The notes beneath the pieces are model-generated. The model made no database searches and had not been told where the DNA came from. It saw nothing but the letters and a program-made list of their open reading frames with translations. The translations under genes and the position numbers were made by a program. A DNA stretch of 64,000 nt from Pseudomonas sp. TNT3 (GTDB lineage Bacteria > Pseudomonadota > Gammaproteobacteria > Pseudomonadales > Pseudomonadaceae), in contig NZ_WFGV02000012.1 in NCBI RefSeq assembly GCF_010095445.2, positions 54,860-118,859 of the forward strand, given 5' to 3'. Shown piece by piece: positions 19,669 to 28,789 of the stretch. Position 1 is the first letter of the stretch, and each line of letters begins with the position of its first letter.

Positions 19669-21844
19669 GTCCTTGAGGGGTACTTTTCGCGTAGGCGGCG
19701 AGTGGCGATTGCGGGTCGAGCAGCGAGGTGCGGATGAAGTGCAGGTAGCTCTTCACCCGGCGTAAAGCCGAGGTGTCGAAGTGCGGGGCGAAGGGTTCGT
19801 CGGTGGCCTGCACACGGCTGATTGCATGATCGACGGCGATCAGTCCACGCTCCAGATTACTGGCGCTGGGTTGCAGGAACAGGCGCATCAACGAACGGCC
19901 CATGACGCGGATCGCCTGACGCCACGGCTGGGCTTCGGCGTAGGCCGGATGCACCGGCAGAATCGCCTGCTCCTTGCGCAACTCGATGATCGCGTGACCG
20001 ACTTCGAGCACCACGAACATCCAGCGCAGCAAGTCACGCTGCACCTGTGGCTGACCCGCTGCGAGGCCATAGGCCTGGTGCAGCAGGTCGCGGGTACTGC
20101 TTTCAAAAGCGGAGGCCAGGCCCTTGAGCTTGCCGCTGATGGCGTACACCACTTGCCCGCGTAAATCCTGCTCCAGCCGACGCCATAGCCAGCGACTGTT
20201 AGGCGGCAGAATGATCGCCCCGGCGGCGGCGCACACCAGCATGCCCAGCACCATGGCGATGTAGTCGTTGATGAACGCGTAAGGGTTGTAGACCGTGAGG
20301 TTGTCCGGCACTGATCCGGTACTGAAAAAGATCAGCAAGCCAAGGCCGACACCGGCGTATTGGGGCCGTGACGTCAGGAACGAGCCGAGCACGATCACCG
20401 GCGCCAGCATCACGCACAGCAATGGAAAACCATCGATCCACGGGAAGATGAAAAACATCTCGACGAAGCCGATCAACGCCCCGAGAAAAGTCCCGCAGGC
20501 CATCTGAAAGGCCATGCGTTTCGGATTGGGTGTCGCGGCTGAAAGCCCGACGGTTGCCGCAGCAATCAGGGTCATGGTGGCGCCGCTCGGCCACGCCGTC
20601 GCTACCCAGTAACTGCCGAGCACTACCAGAATGAACGCCGCTCGAATCCCCGAGGCGGCCGACGCCATCCAGTTGGTTTGCGGGGTGAACGGCTCATCCC
20701 ACTGCTCTCGAGCATGACTGTGATCCGCCAGGGAGGCGTGAGTCTGTGCATAACCGTGCAGGTCGTCGACGAAGCGGTAGAGCAGTTCGTAGGCCGTGTG
20801 GAAATCCAGTTGCTCGGCGTCGCTCGGATCGCTCTCCTGAAACGCTGCTCGCAGGCTGCGGACACGCGCTGGCAGCGCTTCTTTGTACGCGCTCAGGGCC
20901 GCGACCAAACGGACAGCGTCAGGGCTGGTCAACGCGCGACCGCTGAAACCGTCGAGCACTTCGGCGAGGTCCTGCAAGCCCGGTTTGATGGCGGCCACCA
21001 CATGATCCGCGTCACTGTTGCGCAAGCGTTCGAGCAACTGGTGCAAGGCATTGAAACGTGTGGTGATGCCCATGAACTCGCTGTTCAAACGACTCAGGCG
21101 ACCGTTGCGCCGACGCATGTGCGGGTCTTCGAACACGGTGACGCTGCGCAGCCCTTCCAGCCCCACCGCCTCGGCAATGAACCGCACGTTGCTGGCTTCA
21201 AAGGCGTCCCGTTGGCTGCGACCGCGCAAGCCGTCGGTGACGAACAAGGCGAACACACCGAAGCGCTGGTACAACGCATTGCGCATCGCGGCGCTGGCGG
21301 TTTGCGGCAGGATCGCGGCGCTGACTACGGTGGCGCAAAGAATCCCCAACGAGATTTCCAGCACCCGCCAGACCGCCGCCATGAACGCGCCATCCGGATG
21401 AGCCAAGGCAGGCAAACCGACCATCGCCGCGGTGTAGCCGGCCAACACAAAACCATAGGCGCGGAAGTTGCGGTAACGCGCTGCACCTGCCGAACAGATG
21501 CCCACCCAGATCGCCAGCGAGCCAAGGAACAGTTCGGTGTTCTGCGCGAACAGGGCAATGAGCGCGACCATGACCGCCGAGCCAGTGAGTGTGCCGAGGA
21601 AACGATAGAAGCTTTTGGCGAACACCTGTCCGCTTTGCGGCTGCATGACGATGAACACGGTGATCATCGCCGTGCGCGGCTGCGGCAGCTCCAGGCGCAT
21701 GGCCAGCCACAAGGTCAGGAAAGCGGCGAACAGCACTTTGAATATGTACACCCAGGTCACGCCGTCGCTGCGTGCCCAGTCAAAGAAACCCCGGCGCCAT
21801 TCAAGGGAATACAGCCAGCGCAGTGGTGCGGGCAAGGGAGTCAT
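19652..21844 (-). CDS. FUSC-family efflux pump subunit (AaeB-like)
   Basis: This is the inner-membrane component of an aromatic-acid or fusaric-acid type exporter. The 730-aa product has two blocks of membrane helices (about residues 25-180 and 385-545), each followed by a soluble helical region, as in the FUSC family. The start is MTPLPAPLRWLYSLEW, supported by AGGA upstream. The frame stays open to 21964, but that extension reads through a REP palindrome and is not credible. Neighbours encode the matching DUF1656, HlyD and outer-membrane proteins. Confidence 0.9.
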   Translation of the reverse strand: MTPLPAPLRWLYSLEWRRGFFDWARSDGVTWVYIFKVLFAAFLTLWLAMRLELPQPRTAMITVFIVMQPQSGQVFAKSFYRFLGTLTGSAVMVALIALFAQNTELFLGSLAIWVGICSAGAARYRNFRAYGFVLAGYTAAMVGLPALAHPDGAFMAAVWRVLEISLGILCATVVSAAILPQTASAAMRNALYQRFGVFALFVTDGLRGRSQRDAFEASNVRFIAEAVGLEGLRSVTVFEDPHMRRRNGRLSRLNSEFMGITTRFNALHQLLERLRNSDADHVVAAIKPGLQDLAEVLDGFSGRALTSPDAVRLVAALSAYKEALPARVRSLRAAFQESDPSDAEQLDFHTAYELLYRFVDDLHGYAQTHASLADHSHAREQWDEPFTPQTNWMASAASGIRAAFILVVLGSYWVATAWPSGATMTLIAAATVGLSAATPNPKRMAFQMACGTFLGALIGFVEMFFIFPWIDGFPLLCVMLAPVIVLGSFLTSRPQYAGVGLGLLIFFSTGSVPDNLTVYNPYAFINDYIAMVLGMLVCAAAGAIILPPNSRWLWRRLEQDLRGQVVYAISGKLKGLASAFESSTRDLLHQAYGLAAGQPQVQRDLLRWMFVVLEVGHAIIELRKEQAILPVHPAYAEAQPWRQAIRVMGRSLMRLFLQPSASNLERGLIAVDHAISRVQATDEPFAPHFDTSALRRVKSYLHFIRTSLLDPQSPLAAYAKSTPQGLEHAS

Positions 21845-21880
21845 GAGTGTCCTGAAAAGAACTGAGACGAACGAGTTTTT

Positions 21881-21991
21881 GTGGCGAGCGAGCTTGCTCG
21901 CGCTGGGCTGCGTAGCGGCCCCAAATTCTTGGCAGCCAGAAAAATGGTGGTGAGTGCTGCGCACTCAGGCGCGAGCAAGCTCGCTCGCCAC
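21881..21991. repeat. REPIN, tandem copy 1
   Basis: GTGGCGAGCGAGCTTGCTCG and CGAGCAAGCTCGCTCGCCAC form the ends of a 111-bp element that is identical to copy 2 at 22034-22144. Confidence 0.93.
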
Positions 21992-22033
21992 AAAGGCGGG
22001 TGAGCCTGAAAAAGCTGCGACAAATGAAGTCCT

Positions 22034-22144
22034 GTGGCGAGCGAGCTTGCTCGCGCTGGGCTGCGTAGCGGCCCCAAATTCTTGGCAGCCAGAAAAATGG
22101 TGGTGAGTGCTGCGCACTCAGGCGCGAGCAAGCTCGCTCGCCAC
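22034..22144. repeat. REPIN, tandem copy 2
   Basis: Identical in all 111 bases to 21881-21991, with a period of 153 bp. Flanks also match partly (GGGTGAGCCTGA after each copy), so the whole unit was duplicated in tandem. It lies between the outer-membrane-factor and FUSC genes of one operon. Confidence 0.93.
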
Positions 22145-22172
22145 AAAGATGGGTGAGCCTGAGACATCGTGT

Positions 22173-23684
22173 TCAATTCGAGAGGCTCTGCAGCAAGGCC
22201 GGGGTTTTCGGGACGGCGGTCTGGCTGTCTTTCGGCACATCGTTACCCGCCCCCAGCCCGCCGCCGAGCGCCGTCACCAGCTCGGCATGAGCGCCGAGGC
22301 GCGCGGCCTGGACCTGTTGCTGGACTTGTTGCTGTTTGAACAGCAGCGTCTGGGCATTGAGCACGTTGAGGTAATCCGTGAGCCCACGCTGATAGGCGAT
22401 CATTGCGATGTCGTAGGTCTTCTGCGCGGTCGCCACCGACTCGGCGGCGAAGGTTTGCTGCTTTTCCATGGACTCGCGACGGATCAACTGGTCGGAGATA
22501 TTTTTCAGCGCGTTGATCAGGGTCTGGTTGTAGTGCGCGACGGCAATGTCATAACCGGCTGACGCTTCGCCCAGTTCGGCGCGTAAACGCCCGCCATCGA
22601 AAATCGGCAGCGAGATCGCCGGACCGACGCTGTAGTTGAGTTTTTTGCCGGTCAAAAACTCCAGCGCCCCACCGCCGGTCGCCATGTAGCCGAGGCTGCC
22701 GACGAGATCGACGTTGGGATAGAAACCAGCGTGAGCGACGTCGATTCCCCGCGCCTGCGCCGCGACCTGCCAGCGACTGGCGACCACGTCCGGGCGTTGA
22801 CCCAGCAACTGCGCCGGTAACGACGACGGTAGTTTCAGTGCCGCTGCGAGCGACATCGTGGGTCGCTGCAACTGGGTTCCCTGGCCCGGTCCGAAGCCCG
22901 CCAGTGCGCAGAGCTGATTGCGGCTGAGGGCGATTTCTTCGTCCAGCGCATCGATCTGGCGATGGGTTTCGGGCAGCGGGGTTTCGGCCTGGCTGACTTC
23001 GAAATGCGTACCGATGCCACCCGCCAGGCGTTTTTGCGCGAGGTCGAGAATCTGTTGTTGCTGCGTCAGCGTCGCGGTGACGATGTCCCGTTGTGCGTAA
23101 TGCAACGAGAGTTCGATGTAGGCGCGCACGATGTTGTTCTGCAGTTCCAGCTGGGCAAGGCGCGCTTCGGCGGCGCTCATGTGCGCCATGTCGACGGCGC
23201 GTTCAGTGGCATTGCTTTCACGGCCCCAAAGATCGAGTGCATAGCTGAAGCCCAGCGAGGCGTTGTTGTCCCAGGTCGTGGTGTTCGCCAGCTCGCCCGG
23301 CCCGTAGAACTGATCGGTGGGCCAGTTGTGACGTTTGAGGGTGGAGTCTGCGTTGATGTGCAAGGACTCGGCGGACTCGGCAACGCCGGCCATGGCTTTC
23401 GCCTGACGTACACGGGCGGCAGCGATGGCCATGGTGGGGCTGCCTTGCAGGGCGAGGTCGATCCAGCGGTTCAGCTGCGGGTCGCCGTAAGCCTGCCACC
23501 ATTGCGTGGCGGGCCAGTGAGCGTCCTGTGCGGCGCTTTGGATGGCTTCGTCGGTGGCCAGTGAATTGGCCTCCAGTGCCTTGCCCAGGGGGGCAATTCC
23601 GCCGGTTCCGATGCAGCCGCTGATTGTCAGGGATAGAGCCAAAACACTGAGCGTCTGAAGCGCTCTGCTGATGCGACGCGGCAC
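22173..23684 (-). CDS. NodT-family outer-membrane efflux lipoprotein
   Basis: The 503-aa protein is a TolC/OprM-type channel. Its signal ends in LTISGC, giving a lipoprotein cysteine near residue 24. The body has the two-repeat helical pattern of outer-membrane factors (MAIAAARVRQAKAMAGVAES and IDALDEEIALSRNQLCALAG). It heads the efflux operon, divergent from the LysR gene at 23903, and is followed by the tandem REPINs and then FUSC. Confidence 0.9.
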   Translation of the reverse strand: MPRRISRALQTLSVLALSLTISGCIGTGGIAPLGKALEANSLATDEAIQSAAQDAHWPATQWWQAYGDPQLNRWIDLALQGSPTMAIAAARVRQAKAMAGVAESAESLHINADSTLKRHNWPTDQFYGPGELANTTTWDNNASLGFSYALDLWGRESNATERAVDMAHMSAAEARLAQLELQNNIVRAYIELSLHYAQRDIVTATLTQQQQILDLAQKRLAGGIGTHFEVSQAETPLPETHRQIDALDEEIALSRNQLCALAGFGPGQGTQLQRPTMSLAAALKLPSSLPAQLLGQRPDVVASRWQVAAQARGIDVAHAGFYPNVDLVGSLGYMATGGGALEFLTGKKLNYSVGPAISLPIFDGGRLRAELGEASAGYDIAVAHYNQTLINALKNISDQLIRRESMEKQQTFAAESVATAQKTYDIAMIAYQRGLTDYLNVLNAQTLLFKQQQVQQQVQAARLGAHAELVTALGGGLGAGNDVPKDSQTAVPKTPALLQSLSN

Positions 23685-23717
23685 TGCTGCAAATTCCTGA
23701 GCTGAGGGGGATTCCCT

Positions 23718-23755
23718 TGGAGGAGCTGTCGAGTGAAACGAGGCTCCTACAGAGG
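23718..23755. repeat. Decayed REP half-palindrome
   Basis: GGAGGAGCTGTCGAG and GAGGCTCCTACAG are remnants of a GTAGGAGC-type palindrome between the efflux operon and its LysR gene. Confidence 0.55.
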
Positions 23756-23902
23756 TGGGCGCAATTCTAGGGGGCGCCCGGAGTGGCGATAAGCTGGGAT
23801 TCTTGTGAATCTTTGTTACCGTTAACGCGATAATCCCTTCGTCGGGGGTCTCAGACCCTGAAACTTCGTGTCACAATTTGCCATCGAACCCGAGAGCACC
23901 CC

Positions 23903-24871
23903 ATGGACACTTTGCAAAACATGCGCGCCTTCAGCTACGTGGCCGAGGCTGGCAGCTTCACCGCCGCCGCCGTGCAGCTCGATACCACGACAGCCAACGT
24001 CTCGCGCGCGGTCTCCAATCTGGAAGCCCACCTGCAAACCCGACTGCTCAATCGAACCACGCGGCGCATCGCCCTGACCGAAGCCGGCAAGCGCTATCTG
24101 TTGCGTTGCGAACAGATCCTGGCGTACGTCGAAGAGGCGGAAGCCGAGGCCAGCGATGCTCACGCACGCCCCGCCGGGCAGCTCAAGGTGCACACCATGA
24201 CCGGCATCGGTCAGCACTTTGTGATCGACGCGATCGCCCGCTACCGCAAGACCCACCCCGACGTGACGTTCGACCTGACCATGGCCAACCGCGTGCCGGA
24301 CTTGCTCGACGAAGGCTATGACGTGTCCATCGTGCTCGCCAGCGAACTGCCGGACTCGGGTTTCGTCTCGCAACGCCTGGGCATTACCTACAGCATCGTC
24401 TGCGCGTCGCCGGCGTACGTAAAAGCCAACGGCTGCGCGCACAAACCCAGCGATCTGCTGAACCACGCTTGCCTGCGCCTGGTCAGCCCGGTCATCCCGC
24501 TGGAAAAATGGACCTTCGACGGCCCTGAAGGGCAGGAAATGGTCACCATCAATAGCTCACCGTTTCTGGTGAACTCGGCGGACGCCATGAAAACCGCGAT
24601 CACCAGCGGCATGGGCGTTGGCGTGTTGCCGGTGTATGCGGCCATTGAAGGTTTGCGCAATGGCACGCTGGTGCGGGTGATGCCGAACTACCGCTCGCAG
24701 GAATTGAACCTGTACGCGATTTATCCTTCGCGCCAATACCTCGACGCGAAAATCAAGACATGGGTCGAGTACCTGCGCGGCTCGTTGCCGGAAATACTGG
24801 CAGCGCATCAGGCGGAACTGACGGCGTATGAATTGAGCGGAAGCCTGGCGGGAGCTCGGTTGGCGAATTGA
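23903..24871 (+). CDS. LysR-family regulator of the efflux operon
   Basis: The 322-aa product has an N-terminal helix-turn-helix (NMRAFSYVAEAGSFTAAAVQ ... LQTRLLNRTTRRIALTEAGK) and a C-terminal effector-binding domain (HTMTGIGQHFVIDAIARYRK). It is transcribed away from the outer-membrane-factor gene across a 218-bp gap. This suggests it controls the pump in response to an exported aromatic compound. The inducer is unknown. Confidence 0.9.
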   Translation: MDTLQNMRAFSYVAEAGSFTAAAVQLDTTTANVSRAVSNLEAHLQTRLLNRTTRRIALTEAGKRYLLRCEQILAYVEEAEAEASDAHARPAGQLKVHTMTGIGQHFVIDAIARYRKTHPDVTFDLTMANRVPDLLDEGYDVSIVLASELPDSGFVSQRLGITYSIVCASPAYVKANGCAHKPSDLLNHACLRLVSPVIPLEKWTFDGPEGQEMVTINSSPFLVNSADAMKTAITSGMGVGVLPVYAAIEGLRNGTLVRVMPNYRSQELNLYAIYPSRQYLDAKIKTWVEYLRGSLPEILAAHQAELTAYELSGSLAGARLAN

Positions 24872-24891
24872 GCCGTCATGCCACCCGGCTA

Positions 24892-24922
24892 CTGTAGGAG
24901 CGGCCGCAGGCTGCTCCTACAG
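24892..24922. repeat. Single REP palindrome
   Basis: CTGTAGGAGC and GCTCCTACAG around an 11-base centre, between the LysR gene and the reductase gene. Confidence 0.8.
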
Positions 24923-25008
24923 GGTTTATCTGCGTCGACGGTCTCGCACAAAACCCGGGAAGAATGTTAGCGTGCTTGGCATTCTCCAAGCACGACGAGC
25001 CTCCTCTC

Positions 25009-25983
25009 ATGAAAAAGACCGTACTCGCTTTCAGCCGCATCACGCCCGACATGATCGAAAGCCTGAAACAGGATTTCGAGGTGATCGTGCCGAATCCGAA
25101 AAACGGCGACATCAATGCCCAGTTCAATGAAGCCCTCCCTCACGCCCACGGCCTGATTGGCGTCGGTCGCAAGCTGGGACGGGCGCAACTGGAAAATGCG
25201 GCGAGACTGGAAGTGGTCTCCAGCGTCTCGGTGGGTTACGACAACTACGACGTTGCCTACTTCAATGAGCGCGGCATCATGCTCACCAACACCCCGGACG
25301 TCCTGACTGAAAGCACCGCAGACCTGGCGTTCGCCTTGATCATGAGCAGCGCGCGGCGGGTGGCCGAGCTGGATGCCTGGACCAAGGCCGGTCAATGGCA
25401 AGCCAGCGTCGGTGCCCCTCTGTTTGGCAGCGATGTACACGGCAAGACCCTGGGCATCGTCGGCATGGGCAACATCGGTGCAGCCATTGCCCGCCGTGGC
25501 CGGCTGGGGTTCAACATGCCGATCATCTACAGCGGCAACAGTCGCAAGACCGCACTGGAGCAAGAACTCGGCGCCCAGTTTCGCAGTCTTGACCAGTTGC
25601 TGGCTGAAGCCGATTTTGTGTGCCTGGTGGTGCCGCTCAGCGAAAAGACCAAGCACCTGATCAGCCATCGCGAGCTGGCATTGATGAAGTCGAGCGCGAT
25701 TCTGGTGAACATTGCCCGCGGCCCCGTAGTGGACGAACCGGCACTCATCGAAGCGCTGCAAAACAACCGCATCCGTGGCGCAGGGCTGGACGTCTATGAG
25801 AAAGAGCCCCTCGCTGAATCGCCGCTTTTCCAGCTGAAAAATGCTGTCACGCTGCCGCACATCGGCTCAGCCACTCACGAAACCCGTGATGCAATGGCCA
25901 ACCGCGCTATTACCAATCTACGCAGCGCTCTGCTGGGCGAGCGACCACAGGATCTGGTCAATCCGCAGGTCTGGAAAGGCTGA
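25009..25983 (+). CDS. ghrB: 2-hydroxyacid dehydrogenase, GhrB-like glyoxylate/2-ketogluconate reductase
   Basis: The 324-aa enzyme, the same length as E. coli GhrB, reduces glyoxylate, hydroxypyruvate or 2-ketogluconate with NAD(P)H in the cytoplasm. It has the Rossmann motif GIVGMGNIGAAIARRG. The catalytic arginine is in NIARGPVVDE, the glutamate in DVYEKEP and the histidine in LPHIGSATHET. I chose MKKTVLAFSR as the start; the frame is open 15 codons further up without a good ribosome site. The gene appears to be single. The physiological substrate is uncertain. Confidence 0.88.
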   Translation: MKKTVLAFSRITPDMIESLKQDFEVIVPNPKNGDINAQFNEALPHAHGLIGVGRKLGRAQLENAARLEVVSSVSVGYDNYDVAYFNERGIMLTNTPDVLTESTADLAFALIMSSARRVAELDAWTKAGQWQASVGAPLFGSDVHGKTLGIVGMGNIGAAIARRGRLGFNMPIIYSGNSRKTALEQELGAQFRSLDQLLAEADFVCLVVPLSEKTKHLISHRELALMKSSAILVNIARGPVVDEPALIEALQNNRIRGAGLDVYEKEPLAESPLFQLKNAVTLPHIGSATHETRDAMANRAITNLRSALLGERPQDLVNPQVWKG

Positions 25984-26155
25984 TAAAGGCAACGGCACGT
26001 GCTCAAGCGCGTGCCGACTTCACCAACGACTTTCATAACAAATGATCAAGTAACAGCGACATAACCTGCAACTCAGTCGCCGGCAACTTACACGCCATCC
26101 GCTATAAACTCCGACAACGCTAAAAGCACAATACGTACATTCGGAGATTACTTGC

Positions 26156-26665
26156 ATGAGCAACTTCACCACCCTTTGCACGATCAGGCGGAGCAAAGTA
26201 CTGATTGTTTTAATGGCCGCACTCTTTGGATTGGTCACCTTGACCAACAACTTCACCGATTACACGGCCTACTCCGACTACATCGGGCGCATCATCAGCA
26301 TGAGCGACACCGTCGGCAACGAATCACGCCGCTATCGCGCGGTCACTTCAACACTGTTCCATCATCGGTTTTACTGGGCGGTCATTACGCTCGAGATTAT
26401 GTTTACGCTCAGCTTCCTGGTGGGCACTTATCAGCTATACCGAAATATCAATGCCCCGCGTCATGAATTTCATGACGCAAAGAAGTTTGCCATCGTCGGT
26501 TTTACCACCGCTATTTTTGTCTATTTCACGTTCTACGTTATTGTCCTCAATGAATGGTTCGACATGGACAGTTCGATACAAGGCAACGGCTTTCACTGGG
26601 CGCGAAACAACATTGAATTCATGTTTCTCGGCCTTATTTATCTCGTGCTGGTTAAAGATAATTAA
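26156..26665 (+). CDS. DUF2165-type four-helix membrane protein
   Basis: The 169-aa product has four hydrophobic helices: VLIVLMAALFGLVTL, FYWAVITLEIMFTLSFLVGT, FTTAIFVYFTFYVIVLN and IEFMFLGLIYLVLV. The conserved-looking loops include LTNNFTDY and WFDMD near the ends of the helices. I recognise it as DUF2165 from this layout. No function is known. The gene stands alone and is a little AT-richer than its neighbours. It ends 11 bp before the convergent EamA gene. Confidence 0.75.
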   Translation: MSNFTTLCTIRRSKVLIVLMAALFGLVTLTNNFTDYTAYSDYIGRIISMSDTVGNESRRYRAVTSTLFHHRFYWAVITLEIMFTLSFLVGTYQLYRNINAPRHEFHDAKKFAIVGFTTAIFVYFTFYVIVLNEWFDMDSSIQGNGFHWARNNIEFMFLGLIYLVLVKDN

Positions 26666-26676
26666 ACAGCGTGCGC

Positions 26677-27579
26677 TTATGCCAACTTTCCCTCTACCGG
26701 TTTTACGCTCACGCCAGGTTTGCGAAACACCAGTACGTTTCCCAGCATGACCATCACCAATCCCGCCAGCGCTGGAGCGGTCCACTGATAGCCTTCGGCA
26801 AATGCCGAGACATTCAGCGCCACGACCGGGAACAACACCGTGCAATAAGCCGCGCGTTCAGGCCCCATCCGCCCAACCAGCGTCAGGTAGGCCGTAAAGC
26901 CAATCACCGAGCCCGGGATGACCAGGTACAGCAAAGAGCCGATGTAACGCGTGCTCCACTCCATGTCGAACGGAGTGCCCTTGACCAGGCACCAGACCGA
27001 CAGCATCGCCGCGCCGTAGGCCATGCCCCAGGCGTTGGTTGTCAGGGGTTTGAGGCCCGCCTTCTGCTGCAGGCTCGACAGCATGTTGCCCGCCGAAAAA
27101 CACAGCGTGCCGATCAACGCCAACCCCAGGCCAAGCAAGGTTTCGGGGCTGGCGGTATGACCGGCGAGCTCAGGCCAGAACAACAGGCCTAATCCCAGCA
27201 GACCCAAGGCACCCCCCATCAGCACATTGCGAGCAATTTTCTGACCGAAGAACACCCGCGCATTCAGGGCATTCCACAAGGTGGCGGTGGAGAAGACCAC
27301 AGCGACCAAACCGCTGGGAATCCATTGGCTGGCGGTGAGGAAACACATGAAGTTGACGCAGAACAGGCACAGCCCTTGCGCCACGCAGATCAGATGTCCG
27401 CGACGGTTCATCACTTGCAGGCGACGGCTGAGCAACAGAATCGCGAACAACACCAACGCGGCGAGACCGAAGCGATAGACGATCGACACCGGGATCGCGA
27501 CCACGCCCAGCTGCCATTTGAGGGCAATCCAGGTGGTGCCCCAGATCAGCACGGTCAGCAGATACAACGAAAGGTTCAT
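26677..27579 (-). CDS. EamA/DMT-family inner-membrane exporter
   Basis: The 300-aa product has ten predicted membrane helices in two EamA repeats (MNLSLYLLTVLIWGTTWIAL starts the first; LLYLVIPGSVIGFTAYLTL is in the second). Members export amino acids or small metabolites. The start at 27579 has GGAG upstream; the frame is open much further but runs into the divergent AraC gene. The AraC regulator 138 bp away probably controls it. Confidence 0.88.
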   Translation of the reverse strand: MNLSLYLLTVLIWGTTWIALKWQLGVVAIPVSIVYRFGLAALVLFAILLLSRRLQVMNRRGHLICVAQGLCLFCVNFMCFLTASQWIPSGLVAVVFSTATLWNALNARVFFGQKIARNVLMGGALGLLGLGLLFWPELAGHTASPETLLGLGLALIGTLCFSAGNMLSSLQQKAGLKPLTTNAWGMAYGAAMLSVWCLVKGTPFDMEWSTRYIGSLLYLVIPGSVIGFTAYLTLVGRMGPERAAYCTVLFPVVALNVSAFAEGYQWTAPALAGLVMVMLGNVLVFRKPGVSVKPVEGKLA

Positions 27580-27717
27580 GGCGCAAGCTCCTCGATAGAG
27601 CATCAGTGTCCTGCGTCGGCGCTGGTCGCACTTGCAAAAACTTGCGCATTTGTCGAGCGACGGGCTGGCGAGGCACGCTCTACGGAGTAGGATGCAAGGC
27701 GTTAGAGAGAAGTGATC

Positions 27718-28593
27718 ATGCCCGCATTGGAATCGTTGCAAGTTTTTCAAGCCCTCAACCGCTCGCACCATGCTCGCCTCGAGCACAGCGCCGAGCTCGG
27801 TGACGGCATGGCTGCAGCTTTGTGGAGCAACCATCACGACGCCCAGGACTACGAGGCGCCCAGCCATCACACGCTGTCCTGCTACATCGCTGGCGGCACC
27901 GGGACGTTTCGCCGCGACCGGCCCGGTGTCATGGGGGCTCCGGACAAGTTGTGTATTCTGCCAGCGGATCAACCTTCCGCCTGGGTGATCAACGGCGACA
28001 TTCGCCTGGCCCATGTGTATTTCAGCCCCGAACAATTCGCGCTGGGTTGCGTCACGCTGCTGGACCGCGAACCTCGTGAACTGCTGCTGCGCGAGCACAC
28101 CTTTCTTGATGATCCCATTCAGGCCCGGCGATTTCGGCAACTGATCTCGCTCAATTGGGACGAACCAGGTGAACGCCTGCTGACCAGCAGTCTGGCGCAC
28201 GAAATGCTCAGCCATGTGCTGCTGAGTCAGGTCGGCAAGCGCGAAGGATTGCGACTCAAGGGCGGGCTGGCGGCGCATCAGCGTCGGCAGCTGATTGAGT
28301 TCATCGACAGCCAGTTGGCCGAGGCCATCAGCCTTGGGCAATTGGCGGGGTTGTGCGCGTTGTCGGAGTATCACTTTGCGCGGATGTTTCGCGAGAGCTT
28401 TGGTTTGCCGCCACATCAGTATGTGCTGGCGCGACGACTGAGCCGGGCGCAGGAATTATTGCGCACGACGTCACAGCCATTGGGAGAGATTGCACTGGCG
28501 TGCGGGTTCTCCAGTGCCAGTCATTTCACCAATCGATTCCGTCAGTCCTTGGGTGGAACGCCTGGGGAGTATCGGCAGGCGTTTTTGCGGTAA
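27718..28593 (+). CDS. AraC-family transcriptional regulator
   Basis: The 291-aa product has an N-terminal cupin-like sensing domain (SCYIAGGTGTFRRDRPG). The C-terminal double helix-turn-helix contains LGQLAGLCALSEYHFARMF and IALACGFSSASHFTNRFRQS. AGAGAGA precedes ATG 27718; a GTG two codons earlier is an alternative. Divergence from the EamA exporter suggests local control of efflux. Confidence 0.9.
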   Translation: MPALESLQVFQALNRSHHARLEHSAELGDGMAAALWSNHHDAQDYEAPSHHTLSCYIAGGTGTFRRDRPGVMGAPDKLCILPADQPSAWVINGDIRLAHVYFSPEQFALGCVTLLDREPRELLLREHTFLDDPIQARRFRQLISLNWDEPGERLLTSSLAHEMLSHVLLSQVGKREGLRLKGGLAAHQRRQLIEFIDSQLAEAISLGQLAGLCALSEYHFARMFRESFGLPPHQYVLARRLSRAQELLRTTSQPLGEIALACGFSSASHFTNRFRQSLGGTPGEYRQAFLR

Positions 28594-28623
28594 TCCTGAG
28601 ATCCATGGTGTTCGCCCGGCCGC

Positions 28624-28717
28624 CATCGCGAGCAAGCTCGGCTCCCACTGGGTCTGTGTGGGACGCGGATCTGGTGTTCACTGCCAATCAAATGTGGGAG
28701 TGAGCCGGCTCGCGATG
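28624..28717. repeat. REPIN after the AraC gene
   Basis: CATCGCGAGCAAGCTCGGCT at one end and GTGAGCCGGCTCGCGATG at the other form an inverted pair with a diverged middle, between the convergent AraC and TonB receptor genes. Confidence 0.85.
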
Positions 28718-28757
28718 AGGCCCTGTCAGGCAACATCAATGCTGGATGTACGACCGT

Positions 28758-28784
28758 CATCGAGAGCAGGCTCGCCCCCACAAT
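28758..28784. repeat. Solitary REP half-element
   Basis: CATCGAGAGCAGGCTCGCCC followed by CCACAATG, close to the 3' end of the TonB receptor gene. It matches one arm of the neighbouring REPIN. Confidence 0.7.
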
Positions 28785-28789
28785 GGATG

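Noticed and set aside
21845..21964. N-terminal extension of the FUSC protein
   Set aside because: The extra codons read through a REP palindrome and there is a good start with AGGA at 21844.
23846..23858. GGGTC-TCA-GACCC palindrome between the efflux operon and its LysR gene
   Set aside because: It lacks the A/T-rich T-N11-A form of LysR sites and could be chance in GC-rich DNA; not reported as an operator.
27580..28416. Long N-terminal extension of the EamA exporter
   Set aside because: It is antisense to the AraC gene and has no membrane helices; the family start is at 27579.
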